From Neorhizobium galegae (GTDB taxonomy: Bacteria; Pseudomonadota; Alphaproteobacteria; Rhizobiales; Rhizobiaceae), in assembly GCF_017877055.1 (NCBI RefSeq), contig NZ_JAGIPG010000003.1, positions 620,001 to 684,000 of the forward strand: a stretch of 64,000 nucleotides of DNA, written 5' to 3'. The notes under the pieces are model-generated. The model did no database searches, was not told the origin of the DNA, and saw nothing but the letters and a program-made list of their open reading frames with translations. Of this stretch, positions 8,800-17,554 are shown in pieces. Every line of letters begins with the position of its first letter. Position 1 is the first letter of the stretch. Made by a program: the position numbers and the translations under genes.

Positions 8800-9783
8800 T
8801 CACAGGCGGCCTCCAAGTTCGTCCTCGATATGGACGCGGATGATCTCGTCGAAATTTTTCTCCGCGGTAAAGCCGAGGGCGGTCGCACGTTTTGCCTCGA
8901 AACCAGGTGCCCAGCCCGCAACCATTCTCATGATCATCTCGTCGGGTACGCGACGAATGAGGTTTACTGCCCTTTCGCCCGCCACGCGGCGAAGCGCATC
9001 GATCTGCTCGCCGACGGTTGCGCTGACGCCCGGCATCGAAAGATTGCGATGTGGACCGACCGGCTCGACATCCATATTCGCCGCATGGACGAGGTATCCG
9101 ACAGCCGAGCGAGGCGATGTATGCCAGTGGCGCACCTCATCCGACACGGGCAGAATCGCCTCCTGCCCGATCAGCGGTTCGCGCAGAATATTAGAGAAGA
9201 AGCCCGAAGCGGCTTTGTTGGGTTTGCCTGGCCTGATGCACACGGTCGGTAGCCGGATGCCGATGCCCTCGAAGAAGCCCCGGCGGGTGTAGTCCGAAAG
9301 GAGCAATTCCGAAATGGCTTTCTGGGTGCCGTAGCTGGTAAGCGGCGTCAGGTGGAAATCATCGGGAATGGGGAACGGCAGCGGAGCACCCGCGACAGCG
9401 ATGGACGACGTGAACACCACCCGCGGCTTGTAGCCGCCCTCTCCGTTCGCGAGGCGGATCGCATCGAACAGGTAGCGGGTGCCATCCAGATTGACCCGGT
9501 AACCCTTTTCGAAATCGAGTTCCGCCTCCGCCGAGACGATCGCGGCAAGGTGAAAGATCACGTCGGGGCGGGACCCGATGAGCTTTTCGGCCTCACCCGG
9601 CATCGAGAGGTCGGCGTCGCTCGTCATCACGGATCCGGAAAACCCCTCCGGATGATCGGGCTTCACGACGTCGAACAGGGTCAGCTTGTCGATCGGCTTG
9701 CCGAGAACGCCGCCATCGGCGATGAGACGCGCCGTCAGTTTGCGGCCCACCATGCCGGCCGCGCCTATGATCAGAATATGCAT
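8800..9783 (-). CDS. denD: NAD-dependent sugar-acid dehydrogenase, DenD-like
   Basis: A 327-residue extended short-chain dehydrogenase. The N-terminal HILIIGAAGMVGRKL is the glycine-rich NAD site, SYGTQKAISELLL provides the YxxxK catalytic pair, and the overall pattern (TLFDVVKP, TSSIAVAGAPLP, SGFFSNILREPL) matches D-erythronate dehydrogenase DenD. That enzyme oxidises D-erythronate to its 2-oxo form. ATG at 9783 is preceded by GGGAGGAAGC. The usual partners OtnK, OtnC and OtnI are not in the window, so the true substrate may be another four- or five-carbon acid. It diverges from the FAD oxidase with a GntR-like operator between them. Confidence 0.82.
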   Translation of the reverse strand: MHILIIGAAGMVGRKLTARLIADGGVLGKPIDKLTLFDVVKPDHPEGFSGSVMTSDADLSMPGEAEKLIGSRPDVIFHLAAIVSAEAELDFEKGYRVNLDGTRYLFDAIRLANGEGGYKPRVVFTSSIAVAGAPLPFPIPDDFHLTPLTSYGTQKAISELLLSDYTRRGFFEGIGIRLPTVCIRPGKPNKAASGFFSNILREPLIGQEAILPVSDEVRHWHTSPRSAVGYLVHAANMDVEPVGPHRNLSMPGVSATVGEQIDALRRVAGERAVNLIRRVPDEMIMRMVAGWAPGFEAKRATALGFTAEKNFDEIIRVHIEDELGGRL

Positions 9784-9845
9784 GCTTCCTCCCATCTCGA
9801 CCCGAAGCGCACGTCTGCCCGGATACGCCAAAATTTATATTGTAC

Positions 9846-9860
9846 GGTTGTCTGATAACC
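9846..9860. promoter_or_regulatory. Candidate GntR/FadR-type operator between denD-like and FAD oxidase genes
   Basis: The sequence GGTTGTCTGATAACC has 4-base palindromic arms. Its core TTGTCTGATAA (9848-9858) matches 9 of 11 positions with ATGTCTGACAA, the reverse strand of the site at 12264-12274. Position in a divergent promoter region suggests control by the FadR-type regulator encoded at 11440. Confidence 0.5.
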
Positions 9861-9965
9861 TTATATGCTTCCTTTGAAAACAGGATAGTTGTGCGCCGGG
9901 AATAAGGCGCGGGGCAAACCGAACTATCCAGCCAGGGGACGGATCATCCGGAGGAACCACTGAGA

Positions 9966-11411
9966 ATGACGAGCCTGCAGACTGACCCGGTCGGGAAACA
10001 TCGCCTCCTCCTGCGATCGATGCTTGGCGAGGACCTTGTCCTGACCGATACGGATTCGATGGCGCGATACTGTCGCGACTGGCACGGCGACGTGACCAGT
10101 GCTGCGGTTGCCGTCCTGAGACCGCGTTCGACGGACGACGTGGTAGCTTGCGTGAAAGGCTGCCGTGATCTCGGCCTCACCATAGTCCCTCAAGGAGGCA
10201 ATACAGGCCTCGTGCTGGGCGGCCTTCCCGATATGCCGGAGCGTCAGGTGGTCCTCAGCCTGGAACGCATGAACCGCATCCGCAAGATCGATGTCGACGA
10301 CTTCTCCGCCGTCGTGGAGGCGGGCTGTATCTTATGGGAGTTGAAGGAAGCGATCGCCGCAGAGGGAATGTTCTTCCCGCTGGCGCTCGGCGCGCAGGGA
10401 AGCTGCCGGATCGGCGGCAACGTCTCGACCAATGCCGGCGGCATCAATGTGCTTCGATACGGCATGACGCGCGAACTGGTGCTGGGCCTGGAGGTGGTCC
10501 TGCCGGACGGTACGATTTTCGCCGGTCTCTCGACGCTCAGGAAAGACAACCGCGGCATAGACCTGAAGCAGCTCTTCATCGGCGCCGAAGGCACGCTCGG
10601 CATTGTTACCGCCGTGTCGATCAAGCTGACGCCCAATCCTGATCAGGTGGCGACCGCCCTTGTCGGCCTCGCCTCTTTGGAGGACGCGATCACCCTTTAT
10701 CGCCGCGCCCGGCGCGACTGCAGCGATTTGATGTCCGCCTTCGAATTCATGCCGCCCCTTGCCTTCACGCTTGCCCGGGAAGCCATGCCGGATCTGTCGA
10801 TCCCGATGGCCACCGACTATCCCTCCTATGTTCTCATGGAGGTTTCCGGCTCGGGCCTCGTCGATATCGCCGACCTGATGCAGCGCTTCCTTGAGGGCGT
10901 CATGGAAGACGGCATCGTCCTCGACGGCGCGATTGCCTCGTCGCAGGCGCAGGCGCGAAACCTGTGGCTGATCCGGGAGGGAATGAATGAAGGCCAGGCG
11001 AAACGTGGTATCCATATGCGCAGCGACGTTTCGGTTCCGCTCTCCAAGGTGCCTTCCTTTGTCGCCGAGGCCGAAAAGGCTATCCACGACGCGTTGCCCG
11101 ACTGCGTGTGCGTCTCCTACGGTCATGTCGGCGATGGGAATGTCCATCTCAACGTTCTGCCATCCGTGGAGCTGCCCCATCAACAGCGGCTCGAACGGAT
11201 CTACCAGTCGAAAACCATCCTGAACCAGGTGCTTGATCGGTTCCATGGCAGCCTCAGCGCCGAGCACGGCATCGGCCGCCTCAAGCGGGCGGATTTCGAT
11301 GCGCGCCTTCCGGAAACGAAGCGCCGCCTGTTGACGTCCATCAAGAATGCCATCGATCCCGACATGGTGATGAACCCAGGCTGCCAGTTGAATTTTACCC
11401 GGAAGTCATAG
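9966..11411 (+). CDS. FAD-linked oxidase (D-2-hydroxyacid dehydrogenase type)
   Basis: A 481-residue flavoenzyme of the GlcD/D-lactate/D-2-hydroxyglutarate dehydrogenase family, which oxidises D-2-hydroxy acids to 2-oxo acids. The PCMH-type FAD domain contains IVPQGGNTGLVLGGLP and AQGSCRIGGNVSTNAGG. The C-terminal domain carries the VSYGHVGDGNVHLNV and SAEHGIGRLKR blocks that hold the active-site histidines. ATG at 9966 lies about 10 bases after GGAGG. It is followed after 28 bases by the FadR-type regulator and then the TRAP operon, so it probably oxidises the acid imported by that transporter. The specific substrate is unknown. Confidence 0.9.
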   Translation: MTSLQTDPVGKHRLLLRSMLGEDLVLTDTDSMARYCRDWHGDVTSAAVAVLRPRSTDDVVACVKGCRDLGLTIVPQGGNTGLVLGGLPDMPERQVVLSLERMNRIRKIDVDDFSAVVEAGCILWELKEAIAAEGMFFPLALGAQGSCRIGGNVSTNAGGINVLRYGMTRELVLGLEVVLPDGTIFAGLSTLRKDNRGIDLKQLFIGAEGTLGIVTAVSIKLTPNPDQVATALVGLASLEDAITLYRRARRDCSDLMSAFEFMPPLAFTLAREAMPDLSIPMATDYPSYVLMEVSGSGLVDIADLMQRFLEGVMEDGIVLDGAIASSQAQARNLWLIREGMNEGQAKRGIHMRSDVSVPLSKVPSFVAEAEKAIHDALPDCVCVSYGHVGDGNVHLNVLPSVELPHQQRLERIYQSKTILNQVLDRFHGSLSAEHGIGRLKRADFDARLPETKRRLLTSIKNAIDPDMVMNPGCQLNFTRKS

Positions 11412-11439
11412 AAGAGCGTCACAAGGGAGAGCCGGCGCC

Positions 11440-12156
11440 GTGGTAATGGACTTCAGCCAGATCAGACGAAACGAACATCTGCCCGCGCGGATCGCATCGC
11501 AGATCGGACGCGAGATCAGCGAGGGCCGGATCGCGCCGGGCGAGAAGCTGCCGACGGAACACATTCTGGCAAAGACCTTCGGCGTCAGCCGGTCGGTCGT
11601 GCGCGAAGCGATCGCGCAGCTTCGCAATGAGGGTCTGGTCGAGACCCGGCAGGGTGTCGGAGCGTTCGCCACCGATTTTGAGCACAGGCAGTCGATTCGC
11701 ATTGAACAGGGCAATCTTGCCGACCACGCAAGTTTTCAAAGCCTGTTTCAGCTCCGGTTGCCCCTTGAGATCGAAGCTGCCGGTCTCGCAGCCACCAATC
11801 ACACCGCCGAAGACCTTATGAAGCTCGACGAAGCGCTCGAACAGATGACCGGCGGAGAGAAGTGGACCGAAAAAGGCGTCCTGGCCGACCTCGCCTTTCA
11901 TCGCCAGATCGCAGCTTCCACGCATAACGAATACTTCCTGCTATTCCTCGGTTTTATCGCTGAGCGAATTCATCTGGCGATCAATATGGCCCGAGAGGCA
12001 GCGGTATTGACCGAGATCGTCGAAGTGACGATCGCGGAACACGTCGCAATCCGCGATGCCCTTGCGAGCCGCGATCCTATCCGCGCACGGGAGGCGATGC
12101 GCCATCATCTCCACGGTGCGGCAAGTCGTCTCGACCTTCAATTGAAAGTTTATTAA
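11440..12156 (+). CDS. FadR/GntR-family transcriptional regulator
   Basis: A 238-residue repressor-like protein. The N-terminal winged helix-turn-helix (PGEKLPTEHILAKTFGVSRS, then VVREAIAQLRNEGLVETRQG) is typical of GntR proteins. The all-helical C-terminal FCD domain has its metal or ligand residues in DLAFHRQIAASTHN and EHVAIRDALASRD. I use GTG at 11440, about 12 bases after AGGGAG; an ATG two codons later is possible. It sits between an FAD oxidase and a TRAP transporter, so an organic or sugar acid is the likely effector. Two matching palindromic sites at 9846-9860 and 12264-12282 are its probable operators. Confidence 0.9.
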   Translation: MVMDFSQIRRNEHLPARIASQIGREISEGRIAPGEKLPTEHILAKTFGVSRSVVREAIAQLRNEGLVETRQGVGAFATDFEHRQSIRIEQGNLADHASFQSLFQLRLPLEIEAAGLAATNHTAEDLMKLDEALEQMTGGEKWTEKGVLADLAFHRQIAASTHNEYFLLFLGFIAERIHLAINMAREAAVLTEIVEVTIAEHVAIRDALASRDPIRAREAMRHHLHGAASRLDLQLKVY

Positions 12157-12497
12157 GTTCTACCCGGCCGCCCCGTTAGATCGATCCAGGAGATTTCCTG
12201 AAAGCAGTCAAGGGCCGCTGGACAGCGAGTAAAACTCTCTTTAGAAATACCACCGGTGGAGAGTTGTCAGACATCCTGACAATAAGCAGGCCGCGGGAGA
12301 TGCGCCTTGTAAGGGCAGTGGAGGAGATGCTGATTACACATGAAATCGGAGACACCGAATATAGAGTCTTCAAGCTCGGGCATTCGTTCCATCAGCGGGA
12401 ACACGGCGACAAATGCCGGGAGTGGAGCTTTGGGCCATCGGCCTTGATGAAAAACCTCGCCGGGCGCGGGCTTATTTAGACAATACGGGAGGGGAAT
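12157..12497. other. Leader and control region of the TRAP operon
   Basis: 341 bases without a convincing gene. It contains the perfect inverted repeat at 12264-12282. A 71-codon plus-strand frame begins within that repeat, but it lacks any family resemblance and I treat it as non-coding. No clear terminator for the regulator gene is visible. Confidence 0.45.
12264..12282. promoter_or_regulatory. Perfect inverted repeat, likely FadR-type operator of the TRAP operon
   Basis: TTGTCAG-ACATC-CTGACAA has perfect 7-base arms around 5 bases, about 215 bases before the TRAP small permease. The left half also reads as an 11-base GntR-like core (TTGTCAGACAT) related to the site between the denD-like gene and the FAD oxidase. 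Confidence 0.6.
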
Positions 12498-13031
12498 ATG
12501 CAAAAAACAATCAATCTCTTTTTCAGATTTCTGGAAATCCTGCTGATCGTCCTGCTCTCGGCGATGGCGATCATGGTTTTCGCCAATGTCGTCCTGCGTT
12601 ACGCCTTCAATTCCGGGATGTCCGTCTCCGAAGAACTGTCCCGCTACTTCTTCGTCTGGCTGAGTTTCATCGGCGCCGTCGTTGCCTTTCGCGAGCATGG
12701 CCATCTCGGGGTGGAAAGCGTGGTGGCGCTCTTCGGCCGCACGGGCCGCCTGGTCTGCATGATCCTGTCGAACATCATCATCCTCGCCTGCTCGGCAATC
12801 TTCTTCTGGGGCACCTGGCAGCAGTTCGAGATCAACGCCAGCATGAGCGCGCCGGTGACGGGCATTTCTATGATCTGGGTCTACGGCATCGGCCTGTTCA
12901 CCGGCGCCGGCATGTCGCTGATCGCGCTGGAACGCCTCTTCCGATATCTCACCGGTCGCGTGACGGAGGAAGAGATCAGCATCTTCGCCGGTGAAAACCT
13001 GACGATCGAGCAGATGGCGGAGCGTACCTGA
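12498..13031 (+). CDS. TRAP transporter small permease (DctQ type)
   Basis: A 177-residue four-helix membrane protein of the DctQ family, the small subunit of a sodium-driven TRAP importer. The conserved signature NVVLRYAFNSGMSVSEELSR lies at about residues 32-51, followed by FFVWLSFIGAVVAFREHGHLGV. ATG at 12498 is preceded by GGAGGGGAAT. Its TGA overlaps the ATG of the large permease (13029-13033). It works with the products of the next two genes at the inner membrane. Confidence 0.93.
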   Translation: MQKTINLFFRFLEILLIVLLSAMAIMVFANVVLRYAFNSGMSVSEELSRYFFVWLSFIGAVVAFREHGHLGVESVVALFGRTGRLVCMILSNIIILACSAIFFWGTWQQFEINASMSAPVTGISMIWVYGIGLFTGAGMSLIALERLFRYLTGRVTEEEISIFAGENLTIEQMAERT

Positions 13032-14308
13032 TGACACTTGTCGTATTCATCGTATCGCTTCTGGGCGCCATGGCGATCGGCGTGCCGGTGGCCTTCTCGC
13101 TGATGTTCTGCGGTGTCGTGCTCATGTGGTACATGGACATGTTCAACACCCAGATCATCGCTCAGAACATGATCGCAGGTGTCGATACCTTCACCCTGCT
13201 CGCCATTCCGTTCTTCATTCTCGCAGGAGAACTGATGAACTCGGGCGGCCTGTCGCGCCGGATCATCGACTTTGCCATTGCCTGCGTCGGCCATATCCGC
13301 GGCGGCCTTGGCATCGTCGCGATCATGGCGGCAATCATCATGGCGAGCATCTCGGGCTCGGCCGCGGCCGATACCGCCGCGCTTGCCGCCATCCTCATCC
13401 CGATGATGGCCAAGGCTGGCTATAACGTTCCGCGTTCGGGCGGCCTGATCGCCTCAGGCGGCATCATTGCGCCGGTCATCCCGCCATCGATGGCCTTCAT
13501 CGTCTTCGGCGTAGCCGGCAACGTCTCGATCACCCAGCTTTTCCTTGCCGGCATTTTCCCCGGCATCCTGATGGGCCTGTCACTGATCATCGCCTGGCTC
13601 ATCGTCGTGCGGAAGGACAATGTCCAGCCGCTGCCGAAGGCGTCGACGAATGAACGCCTGCGAGTCACCGGCCGTGCCGCCTGGGCGCTCGGCATGCCTG
13701 TGATCATCCTCGGCGGCATCAAGGCCGGCATCATGACGCCGACCGAGGCCGCCGTCGTCGCCGCCGCCTACGCGCTCTTCGTCGGCATGGTGATCTACCG
13801 CGAGCTGAAGCCGAGCGAGCTGCCGCATGTCATCCTGCGGGCAGCCAAGACCACCTCGGTCATCCTGTTCCTAGTGGCCGCGGCACTCGTGTCCTCCTGG
13901 CTGATCACCGCTGCCAATATTCCGGCCGAGGTCGTCGGTTACATCGAGCCGTTGATCGACCGCCCGATGCTGCTGATGTTCGCCATCATGATCCTGGTGC
14001 TGGTCGTTGGGACGGCGCTCGACCTGACGCCGACCATCCTGATCCTGACACCGGTCCTCATGCCGATCGTCAAGCAGGCAGGTATCGACCCTGTCTACTT
14101 CGGTGTTCTGTTCATCATGAACAACTCCATCGGCCTCATCACGCCACCTGTGGGGGTGGTGCTGAACGTGGTCAGCGGCGTCGCCCGCATTCCACTCGGA
14201 AAGGTGACGGCTGGTGTCTGGCCGTTCCTGATTGCCGAGACGCTCGTGCTCTTTCTGCTCGTCCTGTTTCCAGACCTCGTCATCGTGCCTGCACGCTGGC
14301 TCCATTAA
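13031..14308 (+). CDS. TRAP transporter large permease (DctM type)
   Basis: A 425-residue membrane protein with about 12 helices, the ion-coupled translocation subunit of a TRAP system. Typical blocks are GVPVAFSLMFCGV at the start, AIPFFILAGELMNSGGLSRR, SISGSAAADTAALAAILIPMM, GGIIAPVIPPSMAFIVFGV and GLITPPVGVVLNVVSGVA near the end. It begins within the stop codon of the small permease. The binding-protein gene follows 32 bases later, completing a three-component importer. Confidence 0.95.
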   Translation: MTLVVFIVSLLGAMAIGVPVAFSLMFCGVVLMWYMDMFNTQIIAQNMIAGVDTFTLLAIPFFILAGELMNSGGLSRRIIDFAIACVGHIRGGLGIVAIMAAIIMASISGSAAADTAALAAILIPMMAKAGYNVPRSGGLIASGGIIAPVIPPSMAFIVFGVAGNVSITQLFLAGIFPGILMGLSLIIAWLIVVRKDNVQPLPKASTNERLRVTGRAAWALGMPVIILGGIKAGIMTPTEAAVVAAAYALFVGMVIYRELKPSELPHVILRAAKTTSVILFLVAAALVSSWLITAANIPAEVVGYIEPLIDRPMLLMFAIMILVLVVGTALDLTPTILILTPVLMPIVKQAGIDPVYFGVLFIMNNSIGLITPPVGVVLNVVSGVARIPLGKVTAGVWPFLIAETLVLFLLVLFPDLVIVPARWLH

Positions 14309-14340
14309 ACCTGTCTCAAACTCATCCATGGGAGGATAAA

Positions 14341-15345
14341 ATGAGAAAACTTCTACTGACCACCACTGCCCTTGCTATCGCCTGCTCGTCGGCCGTCCCG
14401 GCCTTCGCCGAATTTAAGGCACGCAACATCCGTGTCTCGAACGGCATCAATGCCGACCATCCGGTCGGCAACGGCATCAATGCGATGCAGAAATGCCTGG
14501 ACGAGAAGTCCGGCGGCAAGATCAAGCTGACGGCCTTCTGGGGCGGCGCTCTCGGCGGCGACCTGCAGGCCACGCAGGCGCTGCGTTCCGGCGTCCAGGA
14601 AGCCGTGGTGACGTCCTCGTCGCCACTGGTCGGCATCGTCCCGGCGCTCGGCGTCTTCGACCTGCCCTTCCTTTTCGGCAACGCGCAGGAAGCCTACAAG
14701 GTCCTCGACGGCAAGTTCGGCGACATGATGAACCAGAAGCTGGACGCTGCCGGCCTCGTCAACCTCGCCTATTGGGAAAACGGCTTCCGCAACCTGTCGA
14801 ACTCGGTTCGCCCGGTCAACAAGTGGGAAGATTTCTCGGGGATGAAGGTTCGCGTCATGCAGAACAACATCTTCCTCGACACCTTCCAGAACCTTGGTGC
14901 CAACGCCACGCCTATGGCCTTCGGCGAAGTCTTCTCCGCGCTTGAAACCAAGGCGATCGACGCGCAGGAAAATCCCTATGTGACGATCGACACCTCGAAG
15001 TTCTTCGAAGTGCAGAAATACGTCACCGAGACCAACCACGCCTATACGCCGTTCCTCTTCCTGTTCTCCAAGGCGATCTTCAATACCTATGCGCCGGACG
15101 AGCAGGCGGCGCTGCGCGCCTGCGCCGTGGTCGGCCGCGATGTCGAACGCCAGGTGATCGGCGACCTCAACAAGAAGTCCCTCGACAAGATCAAAGCGGC
15201 CGGGCTTCAGGTGAACACGCTTTCACCGGAAGAGCAGAAGCGCATTCGCGAGAAGTCGATGGTGGTTTATGAAAAGCATAAGACCGAAATCGGCGCCGAT
15301 GTGGTCGACGGCATCGTTGCCGAACTCAAGGAAGTCCGCAAATAG
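14341..15345 (+). CDS. TRAP transporter substrate-binding protein (DctP type)
   Basis: A 334-residue periplasmic receptor. A cleavable signal (MRKLLLTTTALAIACSSAVP ending in AFA) covers about the first 23 residues. The mature protein has the DctP pattern: ELK-like EFSALETKAIDAQENPYVTI near residues 200-220 and the arginine-containing KVRVMQNNIFLDTFQNLGAN that binds the substrate carboxylate. ATG at 14341 follows GGAGGATAAA, a strong ribosome-binding site that suits the high expression normal for binding proteins. It ends the operon, which is followed by two stem-loops. Confidence 0.94.
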   Translation: MRKLLLTTTALAIACSSAVPAFAEFKARNIRVSNGINADHPVGNGINAMQKCLDEKSGGKIKLTAFWGGALGGDLQATQALRSGVQEAVVTSSSPLVGIVPALGVFDLPFLFGNAQEAYKVLDGKFGDMMNQKLDAAGLVNLAYWENGFRNLSNSVRPVNKWEDFSGMKVRVMQNNIFLDTFQNLGANATPMAFGEVFSALETKAIDAQENPYVTIDTSKFFEVQKYVTETNHAYTPFLFLFSKAIFNTYAPDEQAALRACAVVGRDVERQVIGDLNKKSLDKIKAAGLQVNTLSPEEQKRIREKSMVVYEKHKTEIGADVVDGIVAELKEVRK

Positions 15346-15354
15346 AGTAAGAAG

Positions 15355-15372
15355 CCGCTTCGTCTGAAGCGG
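15355..15372 (+). other. Small stem-loop after the TRAP binding-protein gene
   Basis: CCGCTTC-GTCT-GAAGCGG makes a 7-bp hairpin 10 bases after the stop codon. It has no run of T after it, so it is not a classical terminator; it may protect the 3' end of the mRNA. Confidence 0.45.
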
Positions 15373-15391
15373 TCAATTCTCCAAAGTAACA

Positions 15392-15420
15392 GGCTCGCGG
15401 CGCTTCAGGCGCCGCGAGCC
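15392..15420 (+). terminator. Rho-independent terminator of the TRAP operon
   Basis: Perfect 12-bp arms GGCTCGCGGCGC and GCGCCGCGAGCC enclose TTCAG and are followed by TTTATC. It lies between the convergent TRAP operon and the EamA transporter gene, and may also slow transcription from the opposite side, although that side has no T-run. Confidence 0.75.
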
Positions 15421-15424
15421 TTTA

Positions 15425-16339
15425 TCATTCGGGGATCGCCGGAAGCACCGCCGGGCGCTTCTTGAGCGTCTGTTCGCGGATGAAGATGAAAAGGCCGGAA
15501 GCGACAATCAGGGCCGCCCCTGCCATCATGCCGAACCGGGGCGTATCGCCAAAGAAAATCCACCCGAAGATCACCGCCCAGAGCAGCAGCGTATATTGCA
15601 GCGGCGCGACAGTCGCAGCATCGGAAATCTTGAGGGCGCGGTTGACCAGCATATGCGCTGCCATGGCAACGATCCCGAGCAGGCCGAGCAGAAGAAAATC
15701 GCGGCTCGATGTTATCGGTGACCAGTCCACGGGCGCGAAGGCAAGGCCCGCTACACCGGCGCCCATGACCTGGAAGAAGACCAGCGCACTATCCGGCGTG
15801 CCGCGCAGGAAACGTCCGGAGATCAGCATGAAGGCAAAGGCGGCGCTGCCGACGATCGAAATGACTGCCGGCGCGCTGAACATGGCGCTCGAAGGTTCGA
15901 GCGTGATAATGACACCGATGAAGCCGACGGCGATCGCCGTCCAGCGCCGCCAGCCGACCTTTTCGCCGAGCAGGAAGGGCGAGCACGCCGCAACATAGAT
16001 CGGCGCCGCCAGCCAATAGGTCATGACGTCGGCGAGCGGCAGGTACATGACCGCATAATAGAAGCAGAACACTTCAGCAGTCGAAAACGCCACGCGGAAA
16101 AACTGCATGCCCGGTCGTTCGACGGTCAACAGATTGCCAAAGCCTGCCTTCCAGACCATCGGCACGAGGATGATCAGTGCCGCAAGGCTGCGGATCAGGA
16201 CAACCTGACCAAGCCCGTAATTTGCGACGAGCCACTTGCCCATGGCATCGTTCAGGGCAAACATCAGCATGCCCAGGAGCATCAGCATCGGACCGGTCAT
16301 GCTCGCGGTCTTGAGCACGGTCGCCGAGGATATATTCAT
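15425..16339 (-). CDS. EamA/DMT-family transporter
   Basis: A 304-residue membrane protein with about ten helices in two EamA repeats (for example MLMLLGMLMFALNDAMGKWL at the start and PLQYTLLLWAVIFGWIFFGD in the second half). Members move metabolites such as amino acids, nucleotide derivatives or organic acids, in either direction. ATG at 16339 has AAGGTG about 9 bases upstream and lies 12 bases after the enolase-superfamily gene, so these two form a minus-strand operon. It may move the substrate or product of that enzyme. Direction and cargo cannot be read from sequence. Confidence 0.88.
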   Translation of the reverse strand: MNISSATVLKTASMTGPMLMLLGMLMFALNDAMGKWLVANYGLGQVVLIRSLAALIILVPMVWKAGFGNLLTVERPGMQFFRVAFSTAEVFCFYYAVMYLPLADVMTYWLAAPIYVAACSPFLLGEKVGWRRWTAIAVGFIGVIITLEPSSAMFSAPAVISIVGSAAFAFMLISGRFLRGTPDSALVFFQVMGAGVAGLAFAPVDWSPITSSRDFLLLGLLGIVAMAAHMLVNRALKISDAATVAPLQYTLLLWAVIFGWIFFGDTPRFGMMAGAALIVASGLFIFIREQTLKKRPAVLPAIPE

Positions 16340-16351
16340 TTGAATTGCACC

Positions 16352-17554
16352 TTAGAGAATGGAGACGTCGGACGTCCGCCGGCTGACGGTGAAGGCGCGA
16401 TCGAGCTCGGGGTTGAGATCCAGCCCCAGACCCGGACCTGGCGGCACGGTGATCATGCCGTTATTCACCTCCGGGAGCGCCGTCACCAGATCGCGGTACC
16501 ACGTTCTGTAGAACGCGCGCACGCTTTCCTGCACCAGTGCGTTCGGCGCGTTGAGAGACAAATGGGTCGAGGCACAGAGAACGACCGGGCCGGTGCAGTC
16601 ATGCGGCGCGACCGGCAGATGCCAGGTTTCCGCCATGGACGCGATCTTGCGGGCCTCCGAAAGGCCGCCGCACCACGAAATGTCCAGCATGACGATGCCT
16701 GCGACGCCGGTTTCCAGGTAATCACGAAAACCCCAGCGGGTCGCAAGCGTCTCAGAGGCTGAGATCGGCGCCGGCGATACTTCTGCATAACGCTTCAGGC
16801 TCGACAGGCTATCCATCTTGATCGGATCTTCGTGCCAGAAGGTCTGGTACGGCGTCAGGGCCTTGGCGATCTGCATGGCCGGGAGGAGTTGCCACATGGA
16901 GTGGAACTCCACCATGATATCCATCTTGTCGCCGACGGCCTTGCGGATCTTTTCGAAAGGCTGAAGTGCAAGTTTCAGATCCGGCATCGAGATATATTGG
17001 CCTTTCGTCTTCTCCGCAGCCGCGTCGAACGGCCAGATCTTCATCGCCGTGATGCCCTCTTCAAGCAGCGACTCGGCCAGTTCGTCGGCGCGATGCAGAA
17101 AACCGTTCAGGTCGTCATAGGCTGTGCCACCGGTCAGACCGTAGTTGGCGGTCGCCTGTCCGGTCGCCTTCTTGATATATTCCGTGCCGGCGCAGGTATT
17201 GTAGGTGCGGATTTCCCGGCGGCTGAAGCCTCCCAGCAGTTGGGCGATGGGCTGGTTGGTGACCTTCCCGAAAATGTCCCAGAGGGCGATATCGAACGCC
17301 GAATTGCCCCGAACTTCCGCTCCAGAAGAGCGAAAACCCACATAGCCGACGAGTTCCTGCGCCAGAAGGTCGATCTGGAGCGGGTCGCGGCCGATGACCC
17401 GCGGAGCCACGTATTCGTGGATATAGCTCTCCACGGTCTCGGCACCGAAGAAGGTTTCGCCGAGGCCGGTAATCCCCTCATCGGTGTGGACGAGGACCCA
17501 CAACAGGTTCGCACGCTCTGCAACGCGCACGGTTTCAAGCTTGGTGATCTTCAT
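16352..17554 (-). CDS. Mandelate racemase/muconate-lactonizing enzyme family protein
   Basis: A 400-residue enolase-superfamily enzyme, probably an acid-sugar dehydratase. The capping domain starts KITKLETVRVAERANLLWVL. In the barrel, TAMKIWPFD offers the catalytic lysine region, and the metal ligands appear in MVEFHSMW, HEDPI and SASETLATR. The MLDISWCGGLSEARK and PVAPHDCTGPVV segments supply the Asp/His dyad side. I start at the ATG at 17554, which follows GGGAGGAAAC, rather than eight codons upstream. With the downstream EamA transporter and nearby TRAP, DenD-like and FAD-oxidase genes it suggests sugar-acid catabolism. Exact substrate unknown. Confidence 0.88.
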   Translation of the reverse strand: MKITKLETVRVAERANLLWVLVHTDEGITGLGETFFGAETVESYIHEYVAPRVIGRDPLQIDLLAQELVGYVGFRSSGAEVRGNSAFDIALWDIFGKVTNQPIAQLLGGFSRREIRTYNTCAGTEYIKKATGQATANYGLTGGTAYDDLNGFLHRADELAESLLEEGITAMKIWPFDAAAEKTKGQYISMPDLKLALQPFEKIRKAVGDKMDIMVEFHSMWQLLPAMQIAKALTPYQTFWHEDPIKMDSLSSLKRYAEVSPAPISASETLATRWGFRDYLETGVAGIVMLDISWCGGLSEARKIASMAETWHLPVAPHDCTGPVVLCASTHLSLNAPNALVQESVRAFYRTWYRDLVTALPEVNNGMITVPPGPGLGLDLNPELDRAFTVSRRTSDVSIL

